From: Bacteroidales bacterium
Lineage (GTDB): Bacteria > Bacteroidota > Bacteroidia > Bacteroidales > F082
DNA: 43,185 nucleotides
Reading direction: 5' to 3'
Assembly (NCBI GenBank): GCA_018400955.1
Contig: JAGYLH010000015.1
Coordinates: 1 to 43,185, forward strand
The notes under the pieces were generated by a model that saw nothing but the letters and a program-made list of their open reading frames with translations, had not been told where the DNA came from and searched no databases. Numbering within the stretch: position 1 is the stretch's first letter; each line of letters opens with the position of its first letter. The position numbers and the translations under genes are program-made. Of this stretch, positions 17,093 to 25,761 are shown one piece after another.

Positions 17093-18091
17093 CTACCAAG
17101 CGTATGCCATAGGTGCTTCGCCACCGGGGCCAGGAAAAATCTCATCCAGTTTTTTGCGCGTTTCTTCATCCAGATCAATGCTTGCAGCCCGCACGGCACT
17201 TTCAAGCTGTTCTATTGTTCGTGGCCCAACAATTGGTGCAGTTACAACCGGATTATGAAGCAACCATGCCAGTGCTACTTCTCCTGGCGGGTGACCAATT
17301 TTTTTACAAAGCGACTCGTATTGTTCCAGTTGATGGCTTTTAGCTTCCAACTGCTTGGTATATTCTTTATCAGCGCGCCTGCCAAGCTTCTGATTTAGCA
17401 GTGCTCCACCCAAAAGGCCACCTGCCAGCGGACTCCAGGGTATCAATCCCAATCCGTAATGTCGGCATGCCGGAATTACTTCCAGCTCAAGCATCCTGTT
17501 GTCGAGATTATAAATACTCTGTTCGCTCACCAATCCTAAGAAGCCCCGTTTGGATGCCTCCTGGCATGCAGTAGCAATATGCCAGGCCGCGAAATTACTT
17601 GACCCAACATACACCACTTTGCCTTGCTTAATTAATGTATCAAAACTTTGCCAGGTTTCGCTCCAGGAGCATTCATTATCAATATGATGCATTTGGTATA
17701 AATCAATTCTGTCGGTCTGCAGCCGTTTTAAGCTGCCTTCGCAATGTTTCATGATTTTATAGGCACTCAGGCTTCTTCCATCACTATTCACTTCAGGTAA
17801 ATTCGCCTTACGATCAACCGGGTTGTAAACTTTTGTTGCCAACACAACAGCATCCCGTCTTCCTCCACCTTGCGCCAACCATCTTCCAATGATCTCCTCA
17901 GTATATCCATGTTCCACGGTCCACCCATAGACATCAGCCGTATCGAAAAAATTGATGCCAAGTTCTAAAGCACGATCCATAATCTTGAAACTATCTTCTT
18001 CACTTGTATGCCACCCAAAGTTCATTGTCCCAAGGCACAGGTTACTTACCAGCACACCGTTTTTTCCCAATCTTTTATGTTTAACTGACAT
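17093..18091 (-). CDS. Aldo/keto reductase
   Basis: This NADPH-type oxidoreductase has about 332 residues. The catalytic tetrad is in place: Asp and Tyr in NFFDTADVYG, Lys in LATKVYNP and His in YQMHHIDN. Cofactor-binding motifs are VGSSNFAAWH, GLIPWSPLAGGLLGG and TAPIVGPRTIEQLESAV. It resembles the Tas/YajO-like AKR group. Two adjacent ATGs exist (18094 and 18091). A true GGAGG, rare in this window, lies at 18098-18102, only 3 nt before the first but 6 nt before the second, which I prefer. It probably forms a transcription unit with the downstream SMP-30 gene. The substrate is unknown. Confidence 0.88.
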   Translation of the reverse strand: MSVKHKRLGKNGVLVSNLCLGTMNFGWHTSEEDSFKIMDRALELGINFFDTADVYGWTVEHGYTEEIIGRWLAQGGGRRDAVVLATKVYNPVDRKANLPEVNSDGRSLSAYKIMKHCEGSLKRLQTDRIDLYQMHHIDNECSWSETWQSFDTLIKQGKVVYVGSSNFAAWHIATACQEASKRGFLGLVSEQSIYNLDNRMLELEVIPACRHYGLGLIPWSPLAGGLLGGALLNQKLGRRADKEYTKQLEAKSHQLEQYESLCKKIGHPPGEVALAWLLHNPVVTAPIVGPRTIEQLESAVRAASIDLDEETRKKLDEIFPGPGGEAPMAYAW

Positions 18092-18097
18092 CATTTA

Positions 18098-18102
18098 CCT
18101 CC
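18098..18102 (-). promoter_or_regulatory. Shine-Dalgarno site GGAGG
   Basis: A strong ribosome-binding site stands before the aldo/keto reductase gene. Its spacing favours ATG 18091 over the adjacent ATG 18094. Most genes in this window lack such a site. Confidence 0.5.
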
Positions 18103-18472
18103 ATTTTAAATTGTTGAACTTTTTGTACTCAGTCTTTATGTTTAGTATGTACTTACCGGCGCTTCATGCTTGTTGTCCGGTAACAAATAAAAGATGCTTC
18201 ACCAAGGCCATAATCCGTGCTTATGGAAATTGTGTACGCCATTTACATATAACACACCAACACAGGCAAAACTACATTTTTTTTGAGCACCCTGACTTTG
18301 CACAGCACCCCGGAATTGCCTTGGCTAGCGGTTATCCATTTTTAAGCAGCTTGAATAATGCTGCATTACAACTGTCTGCACATGTGTAGAATACCTTTAA
18401 ACATATTACTGTCAAAACTTTAGAATACTTAAAATTATTTTTTGCGTGCACCACGAATGTTTTATCAATTGG

Positions 18473-18504
18473 GTTGCTTGGGTATGCGTTTATTCGTAAA
18501 TTTG
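18473..18504 (+). promoter_or_regulatory. Promoter of the TolB-like lipoprotein gene
   Basis: GTTG (18473-18476), a 20-nt spacer and TAAATTTG (18497-18504) match the Bacteroidota consensus. The -7 box ends 26 nt before ATG 18531 and overlaps a longer in-frame ORF start at 18474, which it rules out. The remainder of the gap 18092-18472 shows nothing else I recognise. Confidence 0.7.
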
Positions 18505-18530
18505 TGGTTCTACTTCAAAAATCATCCTGC

Positions 18531-19607
18531 ATGAAAAATTTGCTTCCTTCCTTTATCGTTTTCGCTTTGGTTTTTGCACTCGTCCTTTCCTGTAGTAAAA
18601 CCCATGAAAACTTCGACCTGATTGATGACCCGGTTGTTGTGTATGATACGATTTATCTGCATGATACCATTCAGAATTTTGATACACTCTTTATTTTTCA
18701 CACAATCATTCATTCAGATACCATCGTTACGGTTGATACGATTATAAGTCAGGATACATCAACCTTTTCTTATCTTTTCAGGCATTATGAACTTGAAACA
18801 TATGATGTGCTTTTTTATACGATTGACAAGCAAAAAAGTCCCCGAAAAATTTGCAAGATGAAAAGTGACGCGCACTACATCGATATTATAGCGGAGGGCA
18901 ATATGATCTATCCTGTTTGGTCGCCTGAAGAAGACTATATTTTTTATGTTGATATTGACCATTTGGCAATTGCCAAACGCAATCTGATAACTGACGAAGT
19001 TGAACACATCTATCAAATTGACAGAAATATCATGTTTTTACGATATTTCCCGGTTCGCGATATGTTTTTGGTAAGCTATCAGGAAGAAGGTTTGCATAAA
19101 ATCGGCGCCATCGATTATCATCTTAATACGTTTATTGAGCTCACTGCTGCTGGTGCTGACGAGTATAATCCAACGACAAGTGAGACCGACGATTGGATCT
19201 ATTATTCCAAAATGAACAATGGAACGGCTGATATATACAGAAGAAAACTGGACAATCCTTCCTTGGAAGAGGAAGTTTATATCGATCCTGAATTTAATTT
19301 AGCCTCCTTCAGCGTTAGTGCAGATGGGAAATTCCTGATTACACCAAAATATTTTAATGGCAAAGGTTTTGTCGTTTTCTATGATATCAACCGCCAGGAA
19401 ATTATTCATGAATTAGAATTGCCCGTTGAGGGACATCCCTTATATGCCACATTATCAAAAGACAACAAGGCGATTTTCTTTGTGAATGGCACACCCTACA
19501 ATTACAGCGAACCAAGACAACTTTACCGAATGGGCCTCGACAGGACCCAGTTGTTGAAAATGACGAGTTTTACCGATCAATTGGCCATTCGTCCTTTGGT
19601 AAAATAG
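18531..19607 (+). CDS. TolB-like beta-propeller lipoprotein with hexapeptide stalk
   Basis: From ATG 18531 the protein has 358 residues. The lipoprotein signal ends at Cys21 (FALVLSC). Residues 39-76 form a six-residue repeat with DT-I/L in nearly every unit (DTIYLH, DTIQNF, DTLFIF, HTIIHS, DTIVTV, DTIISQ), probably an extended beta stalk. The rest looks like a propeller of PD40/WD40-like type, with IYPVWSPEEDYIFYVDIDHL, DEYNPTTSETDDWIYYSKMN and SVSADGKFLITPKYF as blade motifs. It is likely anchored to the outer membrane, with the stalk lifting the propeller away from it. The ligand is unknown. It has its own promoter and faces the antiporter gene convergently. Confidence 0.75.
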   Translation: MKNLLPSFIVFALVFALVLSCSKTHENFDLIDDPVVVYDTIYLHDTIQNFDTLFIFHTIIHSDTIVTVDTIISQDTSTFSYLFRHYELETYDVLFYTIDKQKSPRKICKMKSDAHYIDIIAEGNMIYPVWSPEEDYIFYVDIDHLAIAKRNLITDEVEHIYQIDRNIMFLRYFPVRDMFLVSYQEEGLHKIGAIDYHLNTFIELTAAGADEYNPTTSETDDWIYYSKMNNGTADIYRRKLDNPSLEEEVYIDPEFNLASFSVSADGKFLITPKYFNGKGFVVFYDINRQEIIHELELPVEGHPLYATLSKDNKAIFFVNGTPYNYSEPRQLYRMGLDRTQLLKMTSFTDQLAIRPLVK

Positions 19608-19729
19608 GATTTGCAAAACAACCTGGCTGTCCGCCATTCATTTGCGTGTTTTAATGATTTTGTAAGCTGCTGCATTTGCAAAAAACCTATGGGTTTCCTG
19701 GCCTGATTGCACCCATGATTGATGTTTTG

Positions 19730-20686
19730 CTATGTTGTTTCGCTCATTACCAAATACATTGTGTAAAAAAGATAACAACCCAAGAGTATGCCGGCCTCCC
19801 ATCGATCCAGCTTTTTTCGCTGTCCCGTAAGCATGGAGGTCAGAAGAAAAACAGTTCCCCCAATCAGGATATACAGGTCCGGATTAAACCTGGGATTGTA
19901 TTCAATCGGTTTAATAAGACTGCTTATGGACAAAACCAGCAAGATGTTAAAAACATTGGAACCAATAACGTTTCCTATTGCTATATCACTGTTCTTTTTT
20001 ACTGCTGCTACAATGGAAGTTACCAATTCCGGCAAGGATGTTCCTGCGGCAACAATGGTTAGTCCAATGATTTTTTCACTAACCCCTAAACTATTTGCGA
20101 TGTTTACGCTATTTGTTACAACAAACTGACCGCCAATTATTAAACCCGATAAACCAATGAGAATTAGTCCCCAAATTTTGCGCAGTGGTTTTTGCACAAA
20201 CCCGGTCTGAATCGTTGGTTCATTTTTCATTTGGGTAAAAACATAATACAGGAACAGCAGGAATAGCACAAGCATGATGATGCCATCAAGCCTGCTCAAA
20301 TAGCTTGGTTCTGAAAACTTAAAATCATTTATAAGAAACAGCATAAGAACTGCAGCCAATAAGGAAATTGGAATTTCTTTCCAGGCCGTAGATGATTGAA
20401 CGGTGATTGGCAGTATTAAGCCTGATATTCCCAGTATGATGAACAAATTGAAATTGTTGCTGCCAACAATATTTCCGAGCACTATGTCTGAATAGCCTTT
20501 CAACGAACCAATAATGTTGACTACCAATTCAGGAGCTGAGGTTCCAAATGCTACAATTGTCAGGCCTATCGCCAAATCCGACACCTTGTATTTTTTGGCC
20601 ATGGCAGACGCTCCGTCCACGAGCCAATTGGCCCCAAAAATCAGGCAAGCAAAACCAACAATCACCAACAAAACCTGGAAGATCAT
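19730..20686 (-). CDS. yrbG: Calcium/sodium antiporter, YrbG family
   Basis: The 318-residue inner-membrane protein has ten predicted membrane segments in two homologous halves. Each half carries the Na+/Ca2+ exchanger alpha-repeat: VAFGTSAPELVVNIIGSLKG with GNIVGSNNFN, and VAAGTSLPELVTSIVAAVKK with GNVIGSNVFN. The key Glu in each PEL motif is present. Length is normal. It should exchange Ca2+ for Na+ or H+ across the inner membrane. It is a lone gene with a good promoter at 20705-20736 and an 18-nt leader. Confidence 0.93.
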   Translation of the reverse strand: MIFQVLLVIVGFACLIFGANWLVDGASAMAKKYKVSDLAIGLTIVAFGTSAPELVVNIIGSLKGYSDIVLGNIVGSNNFNLFIILGISGLILPITVQSSTAWKEIPISLLAAVLMLFLINDFKFSEPSYLSRLDGIIMLVLFLLFLYYVFTQMKNEPTIQTGFVQKPLRKIWGLILIGLSGLIIGGQFVVTNSVNIANSLGVSEKIIGLTIVAAGTSLPELVTSIVAAVKKNSDIAIGNVIGSNVFNILLVLSISSLIKPIEYNPRFNPDLYILIGGTVFLLTSMLTGQRKKLDRWEAGILLGCYLFYTMYLVMSETT

Positions 20687-20704
20687 TTCGTAACGATTTT
20701 AATC

Positions 20705-20736
20705 CAAAAGTACGTGTTTGAATCCATCCTTTTCAA
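20705..20736 (-). promoter_or_regulatory. Promoter of the antiporter gene
   Basis: On the minus strand TTG (20736-20734), a 21-nt spacer and TACTTTTG (20712-20705) match the Bacteroidota consensus, ending 18 nt before the start codon. Confidence 0.65.
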
Positions 20737-21140
20737 TACTGGCATTTTTTTTTAAAAGTTCACCGATGGCTATTGTTGACCTAACAACTTCATCATTTTT
20801 TTGAATGCAAACGGTTGACATGTTTATCTTCAACCAACTAAACAACTACGGCATGTAACAAAAAGATGATTGGAAAAAGTGTAGTGATGGTTTTACTATT
20901 TGTCTGGCAGGATTTTAATATTTTGTTGCCTTCAAAGCCTTTACCAGCTGAAAACCTGGCTTGTAAGCATGAATGCGAGGAGTTCGGAAACTTAGGGTGA
21001 AAAAAATGAATGATGTGTATTCTTTTGCCGTGGGACTATAAAGAAGAGCACCAAATAGCAAATATTCGATGGCAAAATCTAGGGTAAAATACGGATAGAT
21101 CTCTGTGTTTTCACCCAGGGTTTTAGCTTACAGCCCCAAC

Positions 21141-21148
21141 TATTTTTG
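21141..21148 (+). promoter_or_regulatory. -7 element TATTTTTG in the gap before the exported-protein cluster
   Basis: This matches TAnnTTTG, 42 nt before ATG 21191 of a small ORF. The -33 region is not convincing. The rest of the gap 20737-21190 has no recognised feature. Confidence 0.4.
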
Positions 21149-21190
21149 TAATCTAAATAATCTACTACAAAACCTCAAAAGCTAACGAAT

Positions 21191-21334
21191 ATGAAAACGC
21201 TACATTTAGTGCTGAAACGAAAAGAGTTTCCGGATGCAGAGCAAATGGGATGGCAACAAAAGATGCCTCTGCAAACACATCTATCATGGATGCTTGCTTT
21301 GACAAAAATTTTACATAATCAAAGGGCAAGTTAA
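21191..21334 (+). CDS. Possible small ORF or gene remnant, 47 residues
   Basis: The ORF begins MKTLHLVLKRKEFPDAEQMG and ends THLSWMLALTKILHNQRAS. The opening MKTLHLVLKRK resembles the start of some small phage-type ASCH/DUF3850 proteins, but the resemblance stops after about a dozen residues. It may therefore be a 5' remnant or a chance ORF. It has a possible -7 box upstream and lies in a 774-nt gap without other genes. I do not assign a function. Confidence 0.3.
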   Translation: MKTLHLVLKRKEFPDAEQMGWQQKMPLQTHLSWMLALTKILHNQRAS

Positions 21335-21460
21335 AGGTTCTGTTTTGGTTTTTTTAAAAGTCATCATAAAAATCCACCAAGCTGGTTTTGGGCCTTTAAT
21401 AATTTCTCCCGCACTTATACATAACATTTGATTATCAAGAATTTATAAAAATGCGTAATC

Positions 21461-21955
21461 ATGAAAAAATCGTTATTTATACTTTTATGTTTTTGTACTT
21501 CATGTATTGCACTACTGGACTCCTCAAATTTTGGTGATGAAATAAAGCTGAAACGTTTGTTGCTAGATGAGACCTGGCAGATCGAGCGGATGCATGTTGA
21601 AGAAGCTGAACGTGATAACTACGCCGAACCCTTTACCATTACCCTGGACTCATTGATAGCTGTTTCAGGGAGTATGTATTTTGCAAAGGATTCGGATAAA
21701 GGCCGGCGTGATTTCATTTACACGGATGCAAACGGTATAGTCACCGAGGGTGTATTTATTATTGAGTCAGATGTAGAGAATGATAATCCCACTATCCAAT
21801 TTGATATAGAGCCGAAACTCTTTCCTGATCCCCATCGTGCTTTCAACAAGTTTAAAGTACTAACAATTGATGATCATCGAATTGAGCTGATATATACCCT
21901 CGAAGGAACGGGCAGCAGGACCCGATATCAGTATAGTTTAGACCTGGTAAAGTAA
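21461..21955 (+). CDS. Small lipoprotein of unknown function
   Basis: The 164-residue protein has a lipoprotein signal (FILLCFCTSC, Cys15). The mature part has alternating strands: KLKRLLLDETWQIERMHVEE, GSMYFAKDSDKGRRDFIYTD, VLTIDDHRIELIYTLEG. The opening of the fold, with L-x-x-x-W near the start and later strand pairs, recalls the lipocalin-like lipoproteins common in Bacteroidota, but I cannot confirm that. It is the first of four rightward genes for exported proteins (gaps of 27, 93 and 82 nt). Base composition is AT-rich and the function is unknown. Confidence 0.7.
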   Translation: MKKSLFILLCFCTSCIALLDSSNFGDEIKLKRLLLDETWQIERMHVEEAERDNYAEPFTITLDSLIAVSGSMYFAKDSDKGRRDFIYTDANGIVTEGVFIIESDVENDNPTIQFDIEPKLFPDPHRAFNKFKVLTIDDHRIELIYTLEGTGSRTRYQYSLDLVK

Positions 21956-21982
21956 TCATAACCCCATAAAAAATATAATCAA

Positions 21983-22942
21983 ATGCGAACCTTAAGTCAT
22001 TTTACAATTATCACTTTATTCCTATTCTTATCCATCTACAGCTCTGCACAGGACGCTTCCACAGGTATAGCTGAGATTGACCAACAAGCGCACGATAAGG
22101 GATTGAGCATACTTACAAGCACTTCGTTGAATCTAAATCCACAAGAGGAAAAAACCATGTCCATTACTTGTTATGGAGGTAACTTATACATCATAGGTTC
22201 TTTATATAATTTGGACGACTTCGAGTATCCGCTCACCATTGAAGTGAGCAATGAGCAGGCGGTTGTGAATTCCACCGACGCTGGTGATACCTGGCTGGAT
22301 TTCAGATATATGCATGGAGCATTCACTGTGACCCTAACCCTTAAAAACTCGAATAGCAAACCGATTACCAATCTGCTTTTGGTGCAAACTTACAAATCGG
22401 TAACCAACAACACGTCTGACCATTCTGCCAACCTTTCTGAGAAATCCTATTATACATTGGATGGCGTGACGGTGATTCAGAATGAGCGACAAAAAATTAC
22501 ATCTCAACTGGAAGATTACCTCAGTGCTGAACTCACCAAGCAAGGTTACTCTGTTTTGGCTGGTAAAGCATTGGGCTACGACGGGAAAAACAGCGTTTGG
22601 CCCTATACTTTCTACCGGGAAAATGATTATGTCATCTTTGCCATGGGAACAGAAGGAAACCCCGTTTCTTTTCAACTCATTGAGCCAGCCACCATCGAAG
22701 AGAATCCGTTTGGAGGGGATCCTCTTGAAAGAGAGGAGCGATTGATTCAGGAATCTGTCGAAGGTACGATAGGTGTTAGCTTTCGGAATAAAAATCCCAA
22801 TTTGTGGGAGTGGGCCATCCGCCCGAATTACAAACAGCTTAATTATGGCAGTATTTCCATGTTTGTCATCGGATACCAGAGCGCAAGCAACACTACAGGG
22901 CAAGCCAGTAATAATAAGCCGGAGAAATTCTCTGTCCGCTAG
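21983..22942 (+). CDS. Exported protein of unknown function with two similar beta-rich halves
   Basis: The 319-residue protein has a signal peptide (ITLFLFLSIYSSAQ). The part near residues 60-140 (GGNLYIIGSLYNLDDFEYPL, then HGAFTVTLTLKNSNSKPITN, LLLVQTYKS) seems to recur in looser form near 215-310 (ENDYVIFAMGTEGNPVSFQL, then EGTIGVSFRNKNPNLWEWAI, ISMFVIGYQS). Both would form a beta-sandwich like C2/pre-peptidase domains that bind surfaces or calcium. Between them is a helical stretch (QKITSQLEDYLSAELTKQGY). I do not recognise the family. It follows the small lipoprotein gene by 27 nt, so the two are probably co-transcribed. Confidence 0.7.
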   Translation: MRTLSHFTIITLFLFLSIYSSAQDASTGIAEIDQQAHDKGLSILTSTSLNLNPQEEKTMSITCYGGNLYIIGSLYNLDDFEYPLTIEVSNEQAVVNSTDAGDTWLDFRYMHGAFTVTLTLKNSNSKPITNLLLVQTYKSVTNNTSDHSANLSEKSYYTLDGVTVIQNERQKITSQLEDYLSAELTKQGYSVLAGKALGYDGKNSVWPYTFYRENDYVIFAMGTEGNPVSFQLIEPATIEENPFGGDPLEREERLIQESVEGTIGVSFRNKNPNLWEWAIRPNYKQLNYGSISMFVIGYQSASNTTGQASNNKPEKFSVR

Positions 22943-23035
22943 GTACTTTAAATCCATTTATTAGTTGTTATGCTTTTACTTAATCAATGACGTAATATTC
23001 AATAAATCAAACAATAATTACTAAAAACAATTCTT

Positions 23036-24049
23036 ATGAAATCATTATCTAAAAATCTACTTACTCTAGTTTTAGCTATATTTTTATTAGGGATGTCGAA
23101 TCCAATTAATGCACAAAAATCAGTTCAGGATTTGGCAGAGTTAAAAGATAAGAAATGGGATAAGCTAGTTAAAAGTTACAAAAATAACAGCACTTCGATC
23201 GACCAGCTTCAAGGATTACTAAACGCAGATTTACTCAAAGAAGAGAACTTACCCAATCCAAAAAAAATTGGTGTATTAACGATGCAGATTTGGGATAACT
23301 CAGTCACAAATTCAAGTAAAATTGGAAATACAACATTATATACTAAAAATTATTTAACGCCATCAGGAAGTAATCTTGTTGCAGATAAATTTCATAATGC
23401 AATGATGCCCGTTTTTACTGCTAAATTTAAGGAAAGTGGCATTTCGCTATTAGAGCCAAAAGATTTTTTAACGAATGAAGAAAATAAGCAAGCCTATATA
23501 GATGGCGCAAATAAAGTAGAGCTTAGTGGTTTAATGAAAGTTATGGGTTCTATAGGTAGCATTCTCATGGGAAGTAAAGAACAAGCTCAAGGTTCAGCAT
23601 CTGCCACGGGGTATGAATTTTATCCTATTAGTGCAAAAGCGATTTCATCTGATTTCAAAGCACCTGCATCTATAGGTTTAATAGCCGAAGATTTAAATTT
23701 AGATGCAGTTTTGATTATAACAGTTGATGTAAGTTTAGTAAAAAATGGTAAAAGCATGTTATTTCATGGTATTGAAACGGTAATTATTGGTCCCATTAAC
23801 GATGATAAATCTATAGAGTATAAAGGTAGAATAGGTGCAGGAATGATGAATAAATATCGAGACGGATTAACATTTAGCACAGTTTACTTAGACAGGTTAG
23901 AACCATTTGAAATTGCAAAACTAGACAGAAAAAGTGGGAACATTGAAGAATGGTATTTAGAAGGCCTGGATATTGTAACATCAAGAATGGCTGACGATCT
24001 AATTACAGGTATGCAGAAATTTATTGCACTGGATAAATCTAAAAATTAG
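23036..24049 (+). CDS. Exported protein of unknown function, possibly CsgG/LpoB-like fold
   Basis: The 337-residue protein has a signal peptide (LVLAIFLLGMSNPINAQ) and a lysine-rich N-terminal segment. From about residue 75 the pattern is that of periplasmic three-layer domains of the CsgG/LpoB/TolB-N type: a first strand KKIGVLTMQIWD, a helix ending in a possible substrate loop, KFKESGISLLEPKDFL, a Gly/Ser-rich insert (GSIGSILMGSKEQAQGSAS), then LIAEDLNLDAVLIITVDVSL and a strand around FHGIETVIIGP. No lipobox is present, so the mature protein should be soluble in the periplasm or secreted. The fold suggestion is inference. The gene is strikingly AT-rich, and its 93-nt gap from the previous gene leaves room for its own promoter. 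Confidence 0.7.
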   Translation: MKSLSKNLLTLVLAIFLLGMSNPINAQKSVQDLAELKDKKWDKLVKSYKNNSTSIDQLQGLLNADLLKEENLPNPKKIGVLTMQIWDNSVTNSSKIGNTTLYTKNYLTPSGSNLVADKFHNAMMPVFTAKFKESGISLLEPKDFLTNEENKQAYIDGANKVELSGLMKVMGSIGSILMGSKEQAQGSASATGYEFYPISAKAISSDFKAPASIGLIAEDLNLDAVLIITVDVSLVKNGKSMLFHGIETVIIGPINDDKSIEYKGRIGAGMMNKYRDGLTFSTVYLDRLEPFEIAKLDRKSGNIEEWYLEGLDIVTSRMADDLITGMQKFIALDKSKN

Positions 24050-24131
24050 ATCGTTAAGAAAAGATCGAAACCACAACATTGTTTAAAATAAACACACTCC
24101 TAATTACTATAATTGATAAAAATAAAAACAC

Positions 24132-25070
24132 ATGAAAAAATCAAGAACACATTTCTATATTGTTAACCTTTTATTATTAGGCCTCTTAATTACTATTAAT
24201 AATTCTTCTACTGCTCAAAGCTCAGTGAACCTCACTTCTGGCGTTGAGATTTATCAATACCATGATTATGTAAAATCCGGTAAAAGTGAGGTAGTAAAAG
24301 CTTTTCTGCTTAATGAAAGGAACAGGGATGCGATAAGTCCAAAATTGTGGAGCAATGTAGAAAAAACACACGAGTTAAAACAAGAAGAACTTACCTTGGC
24401 CAAACTACCTGACTACAAAAACTGGAACATTTTATTCACGGACGGGAATGGAGTTTTTGTTGGGGTTCAAAAGCAAGATAATAGTTGGACAATGCTTAAG
24501 TTTAATGTAGTTGGTGAACACAGCAGTGCTTATATATACCCAAATCATCCAGGTTATTTAGATGGAACGACCATTCGCCCATATACTGCCTTTCAGAACA
24601 ATGATGAGGACTGGACTCGAGGCATAGAAACCATGGTCCGCGGAGCGAACATGGGAATTTCTCCTAGATACGTCTTTGAAACACAGTTGACTGCCGGTCA
24701 GGTTGAAAGGATGTTAGTAAAAGAGGGCTTTGTGCTAGTAAATCGGGTAGAGAATTATGTAAGTCAAGAAGTCGGTATCGGAAACTTTGAGGTTAAGGCA
24801 CAAGCAGGCTATGATTACATTATGATACTATATACGCCAGATAAACAGCCAATTACACCAATTGCTGTGATTTCTGTGGGAGACAAAACAGCTGCTGATA
24901 TGAATTTCTTTAAGGAATATCAGTTACCGGGTGCATTGAGCACGTTGCCCACCAAAGTGAGCAATTCCGTCCATACAAGTCAATCTGGTGCACATTTTTT
25001 TCTAGACGTGCTTTCTGCTTCGGGTACAAAATATGCCATGCTTGATATTTTTGAAGGTAAGAGTAGATAA
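24132..25070 (+). CDS. Exported protein of unknown function, possibly related to the 21983 product
   Basis: The 312-residue protein has a signal peptide (LLLGLLITINNSSTAQ). The N-terminal half contains NWNILFTDGNGVFVGVQKQD and SSAYIYPNHPGYLDG. The C-terminal half begins with a helix (TAGQVERMLVKEGFVLVNRV) and a beta-rich part (AGYDYIMILYTPDKQPITPI, then SGAHFFLDVLSASGTKYAML). The order helix, then Y-x-Y-[IV]-[IM] strand, then a last strand pair is like the second half of the protein encoded at 21983-22942, so the two may share a domain. I do not recognise the family. It is the last of the four-gene run and is AT-rich like its neighbour. Confidence 0.7.
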   Translation: MKKSRTHFYIVNLLLLGLLITINNSSTAQSSVNLTSGVEIYQYHDYVKSGKSEVVKAFLLNERNRDAISPKLWSNVEKTHELKQEELTLAKLPDYKNWNILFTDGNGVFVGVQKQDNSWTMLKFNVVGEHSSAYIYPNHPGYLDGTTIRPYTAFQNNDEDWTRGIETMVRGANMGISPRYVFETQLTAGQVERMLVKEGFVLVNRVENYVSQEVGIGNFEVKAQAGYDYIMILYTPDKQPITPIAVISVGDKTAADMNFFKEYQLPGALSTLPTKVSNSVHTSQSGAHFFLDVLSASGTKYAMLDIFEGKSR

Positions 25071-25318
25071 AATATTCAAATTAGAAAGCTACAACCCCCC
25101 AGACGGCACCTCGTATATCCGCACCAACTGCAATTAATAGAAATAGTTGATTTTATTGGGTATAAATATTCGTGTCAGTTGGTATAATCAGGACTGAAAT
25201 TCCCAACTCATTGTTTAATAGCGTATTTTAGTGTGACAAAAGCCTGTTGAAAGGTATTGGATTGAATCCATCATCAGGCTGCTTTGGGGATTTCGAGCTT
25301 TTCTTTCTCCACATCTTC

Positions 25319-25740
25319 TCACAAACCCGTCATGACCAGCCGGCCATGCTTGATGCCTTTCAGGCTGATGATGCCGTCGGCCAGTTCCTGCAGTTTGCGG
25401 GCTTTGCCTTTCAGGGCAATGGTTTCCAGGCAAAGGTCTCGTGCTCAGGTGCACATGTTGGGTAGAGAGGATCCAGCTCATGGAAATCGTGTTGTACATG
25501 CATCAGCTTGTTGTTCAATTCGCGCTTGTGGTGGTCATAAACAATCACGATGGCACCGGCTACAATTTGGTTTTCGTCTATTTTCTCGGCAACAAGCGTA
25601 CGCTTCACAGGTGGCCAATGGCCTGTGAGCGGTTGGGAAAACTGTGTTTTTACAACGAGCTGATCAAGGGCACCCAGGATGTCCTCACCCAACGAAACGC
25701 CAAATCTTTCACTTGCATGCTTCTCAAATTTGTTCTTCAA
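25319..25740 (-). pseudogene. nikR: Nickel-responsive regulator NikR, frame broken at about four places
   Basis: Read across frames on the minus strand the protein is nearly complete: ERFGVSLGEDILGALDQLV, then a ribbon-helix-helix NRSQAIGHLVKRTLV recovered from two frames, [51 protein letters not shown], and [11 protein letters not shown] before TGA 25319-25321. The nickel ligands of NikR (His in QHDFH, HVH and Cys in LCLE) are all retained. Every break is a one-base shift, and the flanking residues are well conserved. This points to sequence errors or a very recent lesion more than to old decay. No nickel transporter gene is near. Confidence 0.8.
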
Positions 25741-25761
25741 AAATACACTTTGTTTTCTTCA

